Positions 1 through 6,865 of a stretch of 29,237 nt of DNA are shown piece by piece (position 1 is the stretch's first letter; each line of letters starts with the position of its first letter). Source of the stretch: a virus. A program made the position numbers and the translations under genes. Location: positions 1 to 29,237 of IMG/VR virus record IMGVR_UViG_3300027782_000279; one strand, given 5' to 3'. A model generated the notes under the pieces. The model was not told the DNA's origin. It made no database searches and saw only the letters and a list, made by a program, of their open reading frames with translations.

Positions 1-2
1 TT

Positions 3-152
3 TTGGGCAGCGCAGCAATCACTGAAATCATTAGCACCAACTATGACGGGGCATCATTGGCCGGCCATACTCCTACCGCTGGAGTAACGATTTATGGTGT
101 TTTCACCAGCATTAACCTGTCGGCTGGCCACTGCATTGCCTACAAGCTCTGA
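3..152 (+). CDS. C-terminus of an unidentified head-region protein (partial)
   Basis: An open frame enters from the left edge and ends at TGA 150-152, giving the last 49 residues of a protein (ending GHCIAYKL). The stop overlaps the ATG of the next gene by one base (TGATG), as elsewhere in this operon, which supports it being real. The visible part is glycine-, threonine- and isoleucine-rich and looks like beta structure, with no catalytic motif. Its place just before the head-tail connector genes fits a small head or head-decoration protein. I cannot name the family from this fragment; the true start lies outside the window. Confidence 0.6.
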   Translation: MGSAAITEIISTNYDGASLAGHTPTAGVTIYGVFTSINLSAGHCIAYKL

Positions 153-508
153 TGGCACTATCAACCGCGCTACGAAAGGCCGCCAGTAAGTTGATGGCTA
201 AGTTTGGCGGTGTAGCGACCATCCGCCGTATTACGATGGGCGCTTACGATCCAGCTACTGGCACCGCAGCCGAAACTGCTGCTGATACCGCAGTGCGCGG
301 CGTGCTAGAGGACGTTAATTTGCGTGAGGTGAATGATCTAATCCAAGCTGGTGATAAGCGGTTAACGATTGCCGCAGCAGATGTTGCAAATGCACCAACA
401 CCAGCGGATAAAGTGCTGATTGCATCAGTAGTGCATCAAATAATTAGCGTTGCAACGACTGAACAAGATAATACAGCGATAACCTATGAGCTAATTCTGA
501 GGGCATAA
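152..508 (+). CDS. Putative head-closure / head-tail connector protein
   Basis: Predicted 118-residue protein. The N-terminal ~20 residues are helical and basic, and the rest is a small beta-rich domain (VRGVLEDVN, DKRLTIAAADV, KVLIASVVHQIISV). This resembles the short proteins found between the head completion gene and the gp10-like neck gene in many siphoviruses, which form the head-closure ring (HK97/SPP1 gp16-type). The call rests mainly on length, fold impression and gene order, because no diagnostic motif is visible. The start ATG overlaps the upstream stop (TGATG), and the TAA stop overlaps the next ATG (TAATG), so it is translationally coupled on both sides. Confidence 0.6.
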   Translation: MALSTALRKAASKLMAKFGGVATIRRITMGAYDPATGTAAETAADTAVRGVLEDVNLREVNDLIQAGDKRLTIAAADVANAPTPADKVLIASVVHQIISVATTEQDNTAITYELILRA

Positions 509-924
509 TGGCACGTAATATAAAAATTACTGAGATTGGTGATTATTGCAAAGGCAATTTAGAGCAATTATTGCGTTCCGCAGTGCTGCAAACAGATAAG
601 CGATTAAAAAAGACAAGTCCTGTGGATACTGGCCGTTTTAGTGCCAGTTGGCAAGTAGGCGAGAATGCAGCACTAGGGGGCATTAAACCACCGGGCAATT
701 ATACTACTCCAACTGAAATTGAACGTCTTGGGTATCAACAAGAAAAGCTTGGGAATATTTATAGTATTCACAATAATTTGCCATATGCAGAAGCGTTAGC
801 GCGTGGTTCTAGCAAGAAAACATCCGGTGCACTAGGAGGGCAAGGCGGATGGGTTGAAGGTATCGCCAAAGATATGCAAGGTTGGGTTCGAGAGAATGCC
901 GCACGCATTGGCAGGGAATCATGA
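508..924 (+). CDS. HK97 gp10-like neck / minor tail protein
   Basis: 138 residues. The segment SPVDTGRFSASWQV around residues 37-50 is the hallmark of the HK97 gp10 family, in which an amphipathic helix is followed by a (P)VDTGxLxxSW signature. The C-terminal half has the usual LPYAEALARGSSKKTSG pattern and a closing helix. Family members act at the neck, between head-closure protein and tail terminator, matching the position here. ATG at 508 follows GAGGG and overlaps the upstream TAA. The TGA overlaps the next start as ATGA. Confidence 0.8.
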   Translation: MARNIKITEIGDYCKGNLEQLLRSAVLQTDKRLKKTSPVDTGRFSASWQVGENAALGGIKPPGNYTTPTEIERLGYQQEKLGNIYSIHNNLPYAEALARGSSKKTSGALGGQGGWVEGIAKDMQGWVRENAARIGRES

Positions 925-1376
925 GCAGCACATACAACAACGTCCGCGCTGCTATTGAAGGCCGTATTGCTACTCAAATGGCAGTTGCGCCTGTGTATCC
1001 GGTCAGCTATCAAAACGTACCATTTACGCCACCAGGCAATGCCCCATGGCTACAAACATTTATACGGTTTGGTGACAATGCTTATGCAACGCTGCTACCT
1101 ACAGGCGGTGTAGGGTTCAACCGCCAAAACGGTGTGCTTGTAGTAAATGTATTCACGCCCGTTGGTGTTGGAGCAGCAGCGAACTACACCATTGCTGAAC
1201 GCATCAAGGATTTATTTGATCGGGCTAAGTTCTCAAGCATTATATTTGATGCCGCATCGGGGCCAGCGACCGTAGGTGCTGGTGTGATTGAAACCGGCAC
1301 TAGCGCAAGCAGTGGACTAGCGGCTGCATATTTCCAAACACAGCTAACCGCAACTTTTGAAGCTTACTTGGATTGA
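921..1376 (+). CDS. Tail terminator-like protein (DUF4128-type)
   Basis: 151 residues from the ATG at 921, which overlaps the upstream stop as ATGA. A longer reading from 882 is possible, but it would run back inside the gp10-like gene and adds nothing conserved. The protein opens with a helix (VRAAIEGRIATQM), followed by WLQTFIRFGDN and a beta-rich core with NGVLVVNVFTP and AERIKDLFD. This arrangement is typical of phage tail-terminator/tail-completion proteins of the DUF4128 group, which cap the tail tube and join it to the neck. It lies directly before the major tail tube gene, as expected. Confidence 0.7.
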   Translation: MSSTYNNVRAAIEGRIATQMAVAPVYPVSYQNVPFTPPGNAPWLQTFIRFGDNAYATLLPTGGVGFNRQNGVLVVNVFTPVGVGAAANYTIAERIKDLFDRAKFSSIIFDAASGPATVGAGVIETGTSASSGLAAAYFQTQLTATFEAYLD

Positions 1377-1412
1377 CGCTATACTAAAACAAGCCAATCA
1401 TCTGCTAAATCA

Positions 1413-2171
1413 ATGGCCGTTACTGTTCTTTCCGGCACGTCCGGCGCTCTCTACTACAAGCCCGCTGGCACCATTGGTGACTTTGGCGAGACCAACGTCA
1501 GCATTGCTAACGACGAAATTACCGTTGAGCAGTACCTTAATTTTAAGGTAGGCGACCCTGTTAAATTCCGTGTTGTAAACACTCAAACCGGTGCTGCTGG
1601 TTCCGGCACACTGCCAGCGCCAATCAGCTCAGCCACTACTTATTATGTATTAAGTTATGTTGCCGCTACGGGTGTATTGACCGTATCAACCAGTGCTGGC
1701 GGCACTATTTTGCCAATCACTGATGATGGCACTATTGCTGCACCAAACAAATTTGAGGTTTTTTACGCTGATTATGCCGCTGTAGGCCAAGTGCAAAACT
1801 GGAGCTTCGAGATCAGCCGCGCTGAAATTGACGTTACCACCATCGGCCAAGCTGTTGGGCAGTATGCACCATTTAAGGCGTACATCCCTGGATTCGCTGA
1901 CGGCAACGGCAGTGCATCTGTATTTGTAACCAGCGAAGACGGCGCACTATCGAACAGGATGGTAGAAGACGTGTTACAGCGTCAGCAAGTAGGCGCAGCG
2001 TTTAAGTTGTACACTGATAAAGGTTCAACCGAAGCACTTAGCCGCAGCATTGCTATGGATGCTGTGCTGCTTAGCGCAACGCTTAACATCAACCCAGATG
2101 ATGCCCAGATGGTAGAAATCACTTTCCGTCCTACTGGCGCACCTACATTCGACTTCTCTACCACTGCTTGA
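1413..2171 (+). CDS. Major tail tube protein with an inserted domain
   Basis: 252 residues. The first ~30 residues and residues ~118-252 look like a siphovirus tube protein (VQNWSFEISRAEIDVTTIG, GSASVFVTS, a closing beta segment DDAQMVEITFRPTG). Between them, around residues 38-118, sits a separate beta-rich module (VGDPVKFRV, ATTYYVLSY, ATGVLTVSTSAGG) of a kind often inserted in phage surface proteins. I infer that it projects from the tube. The position between tail terminator and assembly chaperones is the expected one. Two further tube-like proteins are encoded at 11177-12429. Confidence 0.78.
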   Translation: MAVTVLSGTSGALYYKPAGTIGDFGETNVSIANDEITVEQYLNFKVGDPVKFRVVNTQTGAAGSGTLPAPISSATTYYVLSYVAATGVLTVSTSAGGTILPITDDGTIAAPNKFEVFYADYAAVGQVQNWSFEISRAEIDVTTIGQAVGQYAPFKAYIPGFADGNGSASVFVTSEDGALSNRMVEDVLQRQQVGAAFKLYTDKGSTEALSRSIAMDAVLLSATLNINPDDAQMVEITFRPTGAPTFDFSTTA

Positions 2172-2177
2172 TAACTA

Positions 2178-2525
2178 ATGGCATCCGCTGTAATCAGGGC
2201 AATAGACCGGTTAAAAAAAGCTGCTAATTTAGTGCCCGTCAAAAAAACGGTTGTACTAACTGATGGCGCTGAGTTTGTGTTCTACCGTTCACCATTAACA
2301 ATGGCTGAACGCGAACGGGCACAAAAGGATGCTGCATCCGATGATGTAAATGCTTTTGCATTGCAATTGCTAGTTCAAAAAGCAACAGATGAAAACGGCC
2401 AGCGGATATTTGCTGCTGGTGAAATTGCAGAGCTAAAAAACGAGGTGCGCGATGCTGATTTGCAATTATTGATGCTTGCTGTTATCAGCGAGGATATCAA
2501 GGAAGAGGTGGATACAAAAAAATAA
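2178..2525 (+). CDS. Tail assembly chaperone, short (G-like) form
   Basis: 115 residues, acidic and largely helical (MAERERAQKDAASDDVNAF, FAAGEIAELKNEVRDADLQL). It sits between the tube and tape-measure genes, the invariant place of the lambda gpG-type chaperone that coats the tape measure during tail assembly. The frame ends at TAA 2523-2525, immediately after a run of seven A. That run and the structure after it form a -1 frameshift signal, so this is the shorter of two products. Confidence 0.82.
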   Translation: MASAVIRAIDRLKKAANLVPVKKTVVLTDGAEFVFYRSPLTMAERERAQKDAASDDVNAFALQLLVQKATDENGQRIFAAGEIAELKNEVRDADLQLLMLAVISEDIKEEVDTKK

Positions 2526-2701
2526 AGGCGGAGCTTAAAAAGGATAACCTGCTTAGGCTCCAGCTTGGTGTAGCTAAAGAATTAGGCTATACGTTAGCTA
2601 AGTTAAATTCAGAGCTGACTATGGAAGAATTGCTTCTATGGTCAGCTTATTTTGAATTAAGCAATGACGAGCAAGAAGCTGCGATGCGACGGCGACGCTA
2701 G
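2178..2701 (+). CDS. Tail assembly chaperone, frameshifted (GT-like) form
   Basis: A -1 shift on A AAA AAA at 2516-2522 moves ribosomes into a frame that continues with codon ATA at 2522 and ends at TAG 2699-2701. It adds 59 residues for a 174-residue fusion. The extension contains LNSELTMEELLLWSAYFEL and ends in RRRR. The WSAYFEL(x)NDEQEAAM pattern is characteristic of the T-domain of tail assembly chaperones. The extension has no good start of its own and depends on the shift. The known role of GT is to bridge tape measure and tube subunits; here that is inferred from position and sequence. Confidence 0.85.
2516..2561 (+). promoter_or_regulatory. -1 programmed ribosomal frameshift signal
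   Basis: Canonical slippery heptamer A AAA AAA (2516-2522) in the correct phase, with the zero-frame stop TAA directly after it. After a 7-nt spacer, bases 2530-2538 (GGAGCTTAA) pair with 2553-2561 (TTAGGCTCC) in a 9-bp stem with one G-U pair. The 14-nt loop contains a possible inner AGG/CCT stem. Slippery site, spacer and stem together match classic prokaryotic -1 frameshift elements. Confidence 0.85.
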
Positions 2702-2728
2702 ACTGGATCTAGTAGTAGGGGGCTAGCT

Positions 2729-5700
2729 GTGTCGGTTGTTGCTAATGTTGCCATTAATCTTGACAGCAGTGGCGCACAGCAACAGCTACGGCAATTTCAG
2801 CAGGGAGTAAAGGCAACTGATAATGCTGTATCTGGTTTATTTAAAACGGTTGGCAAATTAGCTATTGCATTTGGCGCAATACAAGCTGTTAAATTTGTAT
2901 TTGTAAAGACTGCTGAACTTGAAAGCCAAACACGTAGTTTAGAAGTTCTTACAGGCAGCGCAACAAAAGCAAAACAAATTATTCAAGAATTGCAGCAACT
3001 TGGTGCTGTAACGCCATTTACATCAAGCGAATTAATTGATTCAGCCAAACGACTGCAAGCGTTTGGCGTTGAAACCGACAAAGTAGTTCAAACTACAAGA
3101 CGATTAGCTGATGTTTCTGGTGCTACAGGCGCTGAGCTGCAAGGGTTAGTTACAGCCTACGGCCAGGTGCAAGCTAAAGGGCGACTGCAAGGCGAGGAGC
3201 TGTTGCAGTTCCAAGAACGCGGCGTTGCATTGCAGGGTGAACTGCAAAAGATGTATGGGTTATCAGGGGAGGAATTACGAAAAGCATTAGAAAAAGGGCG
3301 TATAAGCGCAGAAGCTGTTGAAGTTGCAATTAACAGGCTTACCGAAAAAGGAGGCAAATACGCAAATGGCGCTATTGCGCAAAGCGATACACTTGGTGGC
3401 AAATTTAGTACATTGATAGATAACATAGAAATGTTAGCTAAAAAAATAGGAAAAGTCCTTGAACCTATGTTAAAAAGAATATTAGACCTTAGCATTGCTG
3501 TTATTGATAAAATCAATGAGGCAATGGCTGGGCCTGACAGAAAAACAGCTAATAATGAACTTTTTAATACTAGAACTGAAATTAAAAAACTTACAACAGA
3601 AATTAAAGCCGCTGAAAAAGCTGGGATTGGCATGTCTAAAGGACTAGAGATTAAAGGTATTGATGATAACGTAATTATTCCTAGCGCACCAGTCTTGCCA
3701 ATAATGAAAGCAGAATTAACAGAATTAACTAAAAAAGCAACTTATCTAGAAGGCCGACTTAAAGAATTAAATTCACCAAAAGCAGCAAAAGCAGATGTAA
3801 ATTTAGAAACACCTGCTTTGCTTGAAGATCAAACAAAAAAACTAGCCTTAGAAAAACAATTAAGTGATGCCCGCATTCAATATGAACGACAGATTGCTGA
3901 TTTTAGAGAATCGACAATACGCCGTATTGCTGATATGGAGCGCACACTCCAAGACCAGCGCATTAAAGGTAATTTTGATTTAGAACAATCGCAGTTAAAG
4001 CTTGCAGGGAAAGCGCAATACGGTAAAGATACTTCTGCAATGATTGCAGCAGCAGCAACCGGTCAAGATACTACGATGTTATCTGCTGCCCGTGATAGCG
4101 CAAAATCTTTAAATGACGCTGCTGTAACTAGAAGGCAAATTGAGTTTGATTCAACAATGAAAAAGATTCAATTAGAACGGACATTAACAGACTTTAAGAA
4201 AGGCATTGAGCGTGAAATTGGAGAAATGCAAAAAAGTTATGCACGCCAGGTAGATGGAATACTGCGAACAGCAGGCCGTTCATTAGGCGAGTTAATGGTC
4301 GAAGGAGCTAAGAAAGCTAAAGAAATAATGGACGGCGTAAACCCGACTTCAAGCGTTGGCGGAAGAGAAGAAAGCAGTGGTGGGCGCTATATGCAGGGAG
4401 GCATTGGTCCAAAAGGTAAAAACCAATATGGGGCTCATTTCCATATTAGTAGAAGCGATCAAGCAGATTTTGGTCGCACCGCCTTAGACAAATATGTAAG
4501 TGTTAATAACAAACCTTTAAGCAGCGGAGCCACCGTACGAGGTGGTGAGTATGGCGCTGAACGAAAAGGTCGATCACATACAGGTATTGATTACGCTTTC
4601 CCACCTGGGGCTGCTTTAAGTCTTAAGGGTGGCGCTAAATTCACAAGCAGTAAACCGGGGGATTTTGGAGATGCAACTGCATTCCAAACTCCAGATGGGA
4701 AAGTATATAAAATTCTTCATGGCAAATTTGAACAAGCAGCTAAAAATGTAACACGACCTACAGGCCCTGCCGCCGCTGCACTACAAGCACCAATAGGCTC
4801 ACGCGCAATGCAAGTTGATGCTGCAAATAATATTAGGCAATTCTCACCTGCAACAGCAAAGCTTGATCAAGACACAAATGCCCTTAAAAATCAAGAGACA
4901 CAAGCAGCAATTAATCAAATACTAGATCAACAAGTTACTAAAACAAATGAATTAAAAGATGCAACATTTCAAGTTACAGAACAATCAATGGCGGGATTAA
5001 AAACATCAATCGAAAAAAGTCAAGCAGACCAAAGAACATTAGATTTAATTGTCAGCGGCACTAACCCAGCTTTAGCGGCACAATTCGCGCAAAACGAACA
5101 GCTTAATGCTCAAAATACATTAAAGCTTGAAGCTCAACAAGCGTCAGTCCAAAAAACATTAGAAGAAAAGGGTTTGACCGCTGAAACCGTCTTTGAACGT
5201 CAAAACCTTGTATCACAGCTTGACGAACAAATAGCAAGTCAACCGCAAATATTAGAAGGGTTAAACCAGCAAGCTGTTAAACAAAAAGAAATTAATGATG
5301 CAAGTGCTGAATTTGCGTCTAAACAGCAATCAATTAAAAATTTAGTCCAAGGCATTGGCTCTAGCATTGAAAGCGGAATTGTTGGCGCTATTGATGGTGC
5401 CATAACCGGAGCCAAGAGTTTGCAAGAAAGCTTGTCTGATATATTAAAAGATATTGGCGGGATGCTTATATCGTTTGGCATTAAGTCATTGCTTGGCGGT
5501 ATTGATATTGGTGGCACTAAGATCTTTGGCGGCGGTAAAGCTGCTGGCGGCCCAGTAAGCAGCAATAGCACCTACATGGTCGGCGAGAAAGGCCCTGAGC
5601 TATTCGTACCACGTAGCTCGGGCACTATTGTCCCAGCCGACGCCACAGCAGCAATGGCGCGGTATCAACGCCAAGGCGGCAGTAGCGATAACGAACTGGA

Positions 5701-6046
5701 TCCAGCAGCAGCAATGGCACGATATCAACGCCAAGATGGTAATTTCGTTGGTATGGGCGGGAATAGAAATACTACTAATAGCGCCAATAACATTACTAAT
5801 AACGGATACGATAGCAATAGTGATACAGTGAACAATATACAAACCAGCCCCTCGCCAGTGCTAGCATTTAGCTTTGAAACTACTAGGTTCCTAGGCCAGG
5901 ATTATGTCAGCACTGACCAGTTGCAAGCAGCAATGAAGGCAACCGAAAAACGTGCCACAGCGGCTGGCGCTAAAGCTGGGGCCGCCCAGGTATCATCACA
6001 GATGCGTAATTCACCTGCTTATCGCAGACAGGTAGGTTTAAGATGA
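2729..6046 (+). CDS. Tape measure protein with embedded M23-like peptidase domain
   Basis: 1105 residues from a GTG start with AGGGGG 6 nt upstream. Residues ~65-245 match the conserved tape-measure domain (LEVLTGSATKAKQIIQEL, VTPFTSSELIDSAKRLQAFG, GRLQGEELLQFQERG). Long coiled-coil segments follow at ~275-350 and ~370-540. Residues ~565-665 form a peptidase-like module with H570xH572, H617-T-G-I-D621 and H664, discussed as a finding. Another coiled coil covers ~715-880. A hydrophobic, glycine-rich stretch at ~885-935 may be the membrane-active part. Near the C-terminus the segment AAMARYQRQ is duplicated. The protein sets tail length, is ejected with the DNA, and its peptidase domain would open peptidoglycan during entry. 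The stop overlaps the next start as ATGA. Confidence 0.9.
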   Translation: MSVVANVAINLDSSGAQQQLRQFQQGVKATDNAVSGLFKTVGKLAIAFGAIQAVKFVFVKTAELESQTRSLEVLTGSATKAKQIIQELQQLGAVTPFTSSELIDSAKRLQAFGVETDKVVQTTRRLADVSGATGAELQGLVTAYGQVQAKGRLQGEELLQFQERGVALQGELQKMYGLSGEELRKALEKGRISAEAVEVAINRLTEKGGKYANGAIAQSDTLGGKFSTLIDNIEMLAKKIGKVLEPMLKRILDLSIAVIDKINEAMAGPDRKTANNELFNTRTEIKKLTTEIKAAEKAGIGMSKGLEIKGIDDNVIIPSAPVLPIMKAELTELTKKATYLEGRLKELNSPKAAKADVNLETPALLEDQTKKLALEKQLSDARIQYERQIADFRESTIRRIADMERTLQDQRIKGNFDLEQSQLKLAGKAQYGKDTSAMIAAAATGQDTTMLSAARDSAKSLNDAAVTRRQIEFDSTMKKIQLERTLTDFKKGIEREIGEMQKSYARQVDGILRTAGRSLGELMVEGAKKAKEIMDGVNPTSSVGGREESSGGRYMQGGIGPKGKNQYGAHFHISRSDQADFGRTALDKYVSVNNKPLSSGATVRGGEYGAERKGRSHTGIDYAFPPGAALSLKGGAKFTSSKPGDFGDATAFQTPDGKVYKILHGKFEQAAKNVTRPTGPAAAALQAPIGSRAMQVDAANNIRQFSPATAKLDQDTNALKNQETQAAINQILDQQVTKTNELKDATFQVTEQSMAGLKTSIEKSQADQRTLDLIVSGTNPALAAQFAQNEQLNAQNTLKLEAQQASVQKTLEEKGLTAETVFERQNLVSQLDEQIASQPQILEGLNQQAVKQKEINDASAEFASKQQSIKNLVQGIGSSIESGIVGAIDGAITGAKSLQESLSDILKDIGGMLISFGIKSLLGGIDIGGTKIFGGGKAAGGPVSSNSTYMVGEKGPELFVPRSSGTIVPADATAAMARYQRQGGSSDNELDPAAAMARYQRQDGNFVGMGGNRNTTNSANNITNNGYDSNSDTVNNIQTSPSPVLAFSFETTRFLGQDYVSTDQLQAAMKATEKRATAAGAKAGAAQVSSQMRNSPAYRRQVGLR
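5648..5735 (+). repeat. Direct repeat in the tape measure gene
   Basis: Bases 5648-5675 and 5708-5735 are nearly identical 28-mers (two mismatches) with a 60-base period, both encoding AAMARYQRQ. It looks like a recent in-frame tandem duplication of 60 bases in the C-terminal region of the tape measure protein. Confidence 0.85.
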
Positions 6047-6510
6047 GTTTATTTATTATTGGTAATTTTGTTACTTTTATATCACCTGCTGGCGCGGTGC
6101 AAAGATGGCAAAACTTCTTTACAGAAGGCACTGCATTTGGGTTTAATGGTCAAAACTGGAATTTGTTACCGTTTGTTTATCGCGGTGCGCAGAAATCAAA
6201 AAGCGGTGATAACATCAGCAGCCAATTGCTATTACCTGCCAATCCGCTTACGTTAAGCTGGGTGCAAGATGCAGTGAATGGTAGTTATTCAGTAAAGGTG
6301 GAAACTTATCAATTAACTGATACCTATGCACCAGGGGTATTATTAGGCAATGAATTATGGATTGCCACGGGACTTGGATATAGCACGCAAGCCGTTGAAC
6401 TCCAACTTAGCAATGCCCTCGATGCAATTGGTGCGCAAGCGCCCAATGCACGTATTACCTACGAAATGGTCGGAGCATTACCAAGCACGGGTGCTATCAG
6501 GTCCGGCTGA
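6043..6510 (+). CDS. Minor tail (tip) protein, L-like by position
   Basis: 155 residues, start overlapping the tape-measure stop (ATGA). Recognisable segments are PFVYRGAQKSKSGDNI, an LLLPANPLTLSWVQDAVN stretch and LSNALDAIGAQAPNARITYE. The pattern in which a short beta-rich protein lies between the tape measure and a cysteine-peptidase-like tip protein is that of lambda M/L-type minor tail proteins, which begin tip assembly. Lambda L carries an Fe-S cluster; I see no cysteine set here, so the functional match is only to position. The last 20 bases overlap the next gene in another frame. Confidence 0.6.
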   Translation: MSLFIIGNFVTFISPAGAVQRWQNFFTEGTAFGFNGQNWNLLPFVYRGAQKSKSGDNISSQLLLPANPLTLSWVQDAVNGSYSVKVETYQLTDTYAPGVLLGNELWIATGLGYSTQAVELQLSNALDAIGAQAPNARITYEMVGALPSTGAIRSG

Positions 6511-6865
6511 TCTTATCGGCTTGCCATATCGTTTAGGCGCTGAACCAGCACGGCATGGCGCTACAGACTGCATTAATTTATGTAGGTGGGTATTGGGATG
6601 GTATGGCATTGAAGCGCCAGCCCCTGCCCGCAATTGGTATCGGCGTTTACATGCAGGTGACACCAGCATCTTTAAGGAGCAATTAGACTTGTGGGGAACA
6701 CCAGCCGAAACTGGTATTATTGCGTTAGTCCGAGCTGTTGATAGCTATGGGCTAGCCGTTTTCTACGACACGGGATGGCTCCATTGCAGCGCACAAATCA
6801 ATCAGGTGGTATGGTCCCCGTCCGTCAAATACGAGGCGCGATATTGCCATGGGAAAAGCAATTAA
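6491..6865 (+). CDS. NlpC/P60-like tail tip protein (K-like)
   Basis: 124 residues from GTG 6491. The open frame extends upstream to 6350 without a better start and that part lies wholly inside the previous gene; an ATG at 6446 is the alternative. The N-terminal DLIGLPYRLGAEPARHGATDC27 is the classic NlpC/P60 opening, with Cys27 as the likely nucleophile. DTGWLH98 supplies the likely catalytic histidine. Tip proteins of this type occur between L-like and J-like genes, as here, and are thought to cut peptidoglycan cross-links during entry or to act structurally. It overlaps the hub gene by about 55 bases. Confidence 0.72.
   Translation: MLSGPADLIGLPYRLGAEPARHGATDCINLCRWVLGWYGIEAPAPARNWYRRLHAGDTSIFKEQLDLWGTPAETGIIALVRAVDSYGLAVFYDTGWLHCSAQINQVVWSPSVKYEARYCHGKSN

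Noticed and set aside
878-890. GGTTCGA-like word suggesting a tRNA T-arm
   Set aside because: It lies in the coding sequence of the gp10-like gene, and no acceptor, D-arm or anticodon stem surrounds it. No other tRNA candidate was seen by eye.
3157-3633. 158-residue leftward open frame in the tape measure gene
   Set aside because: The sense strand encodes the conserved tape-measure domain here; the antisense protein is serine/leucine-rich with no recognisable motif.
6350-6490. Upstream extension of the NlpC/P60-like gene
   Set aside because: It lies fully inside the L-like gene in another frame and adds no conserved sequence; the recognisable family begins at the GTG at 6491.
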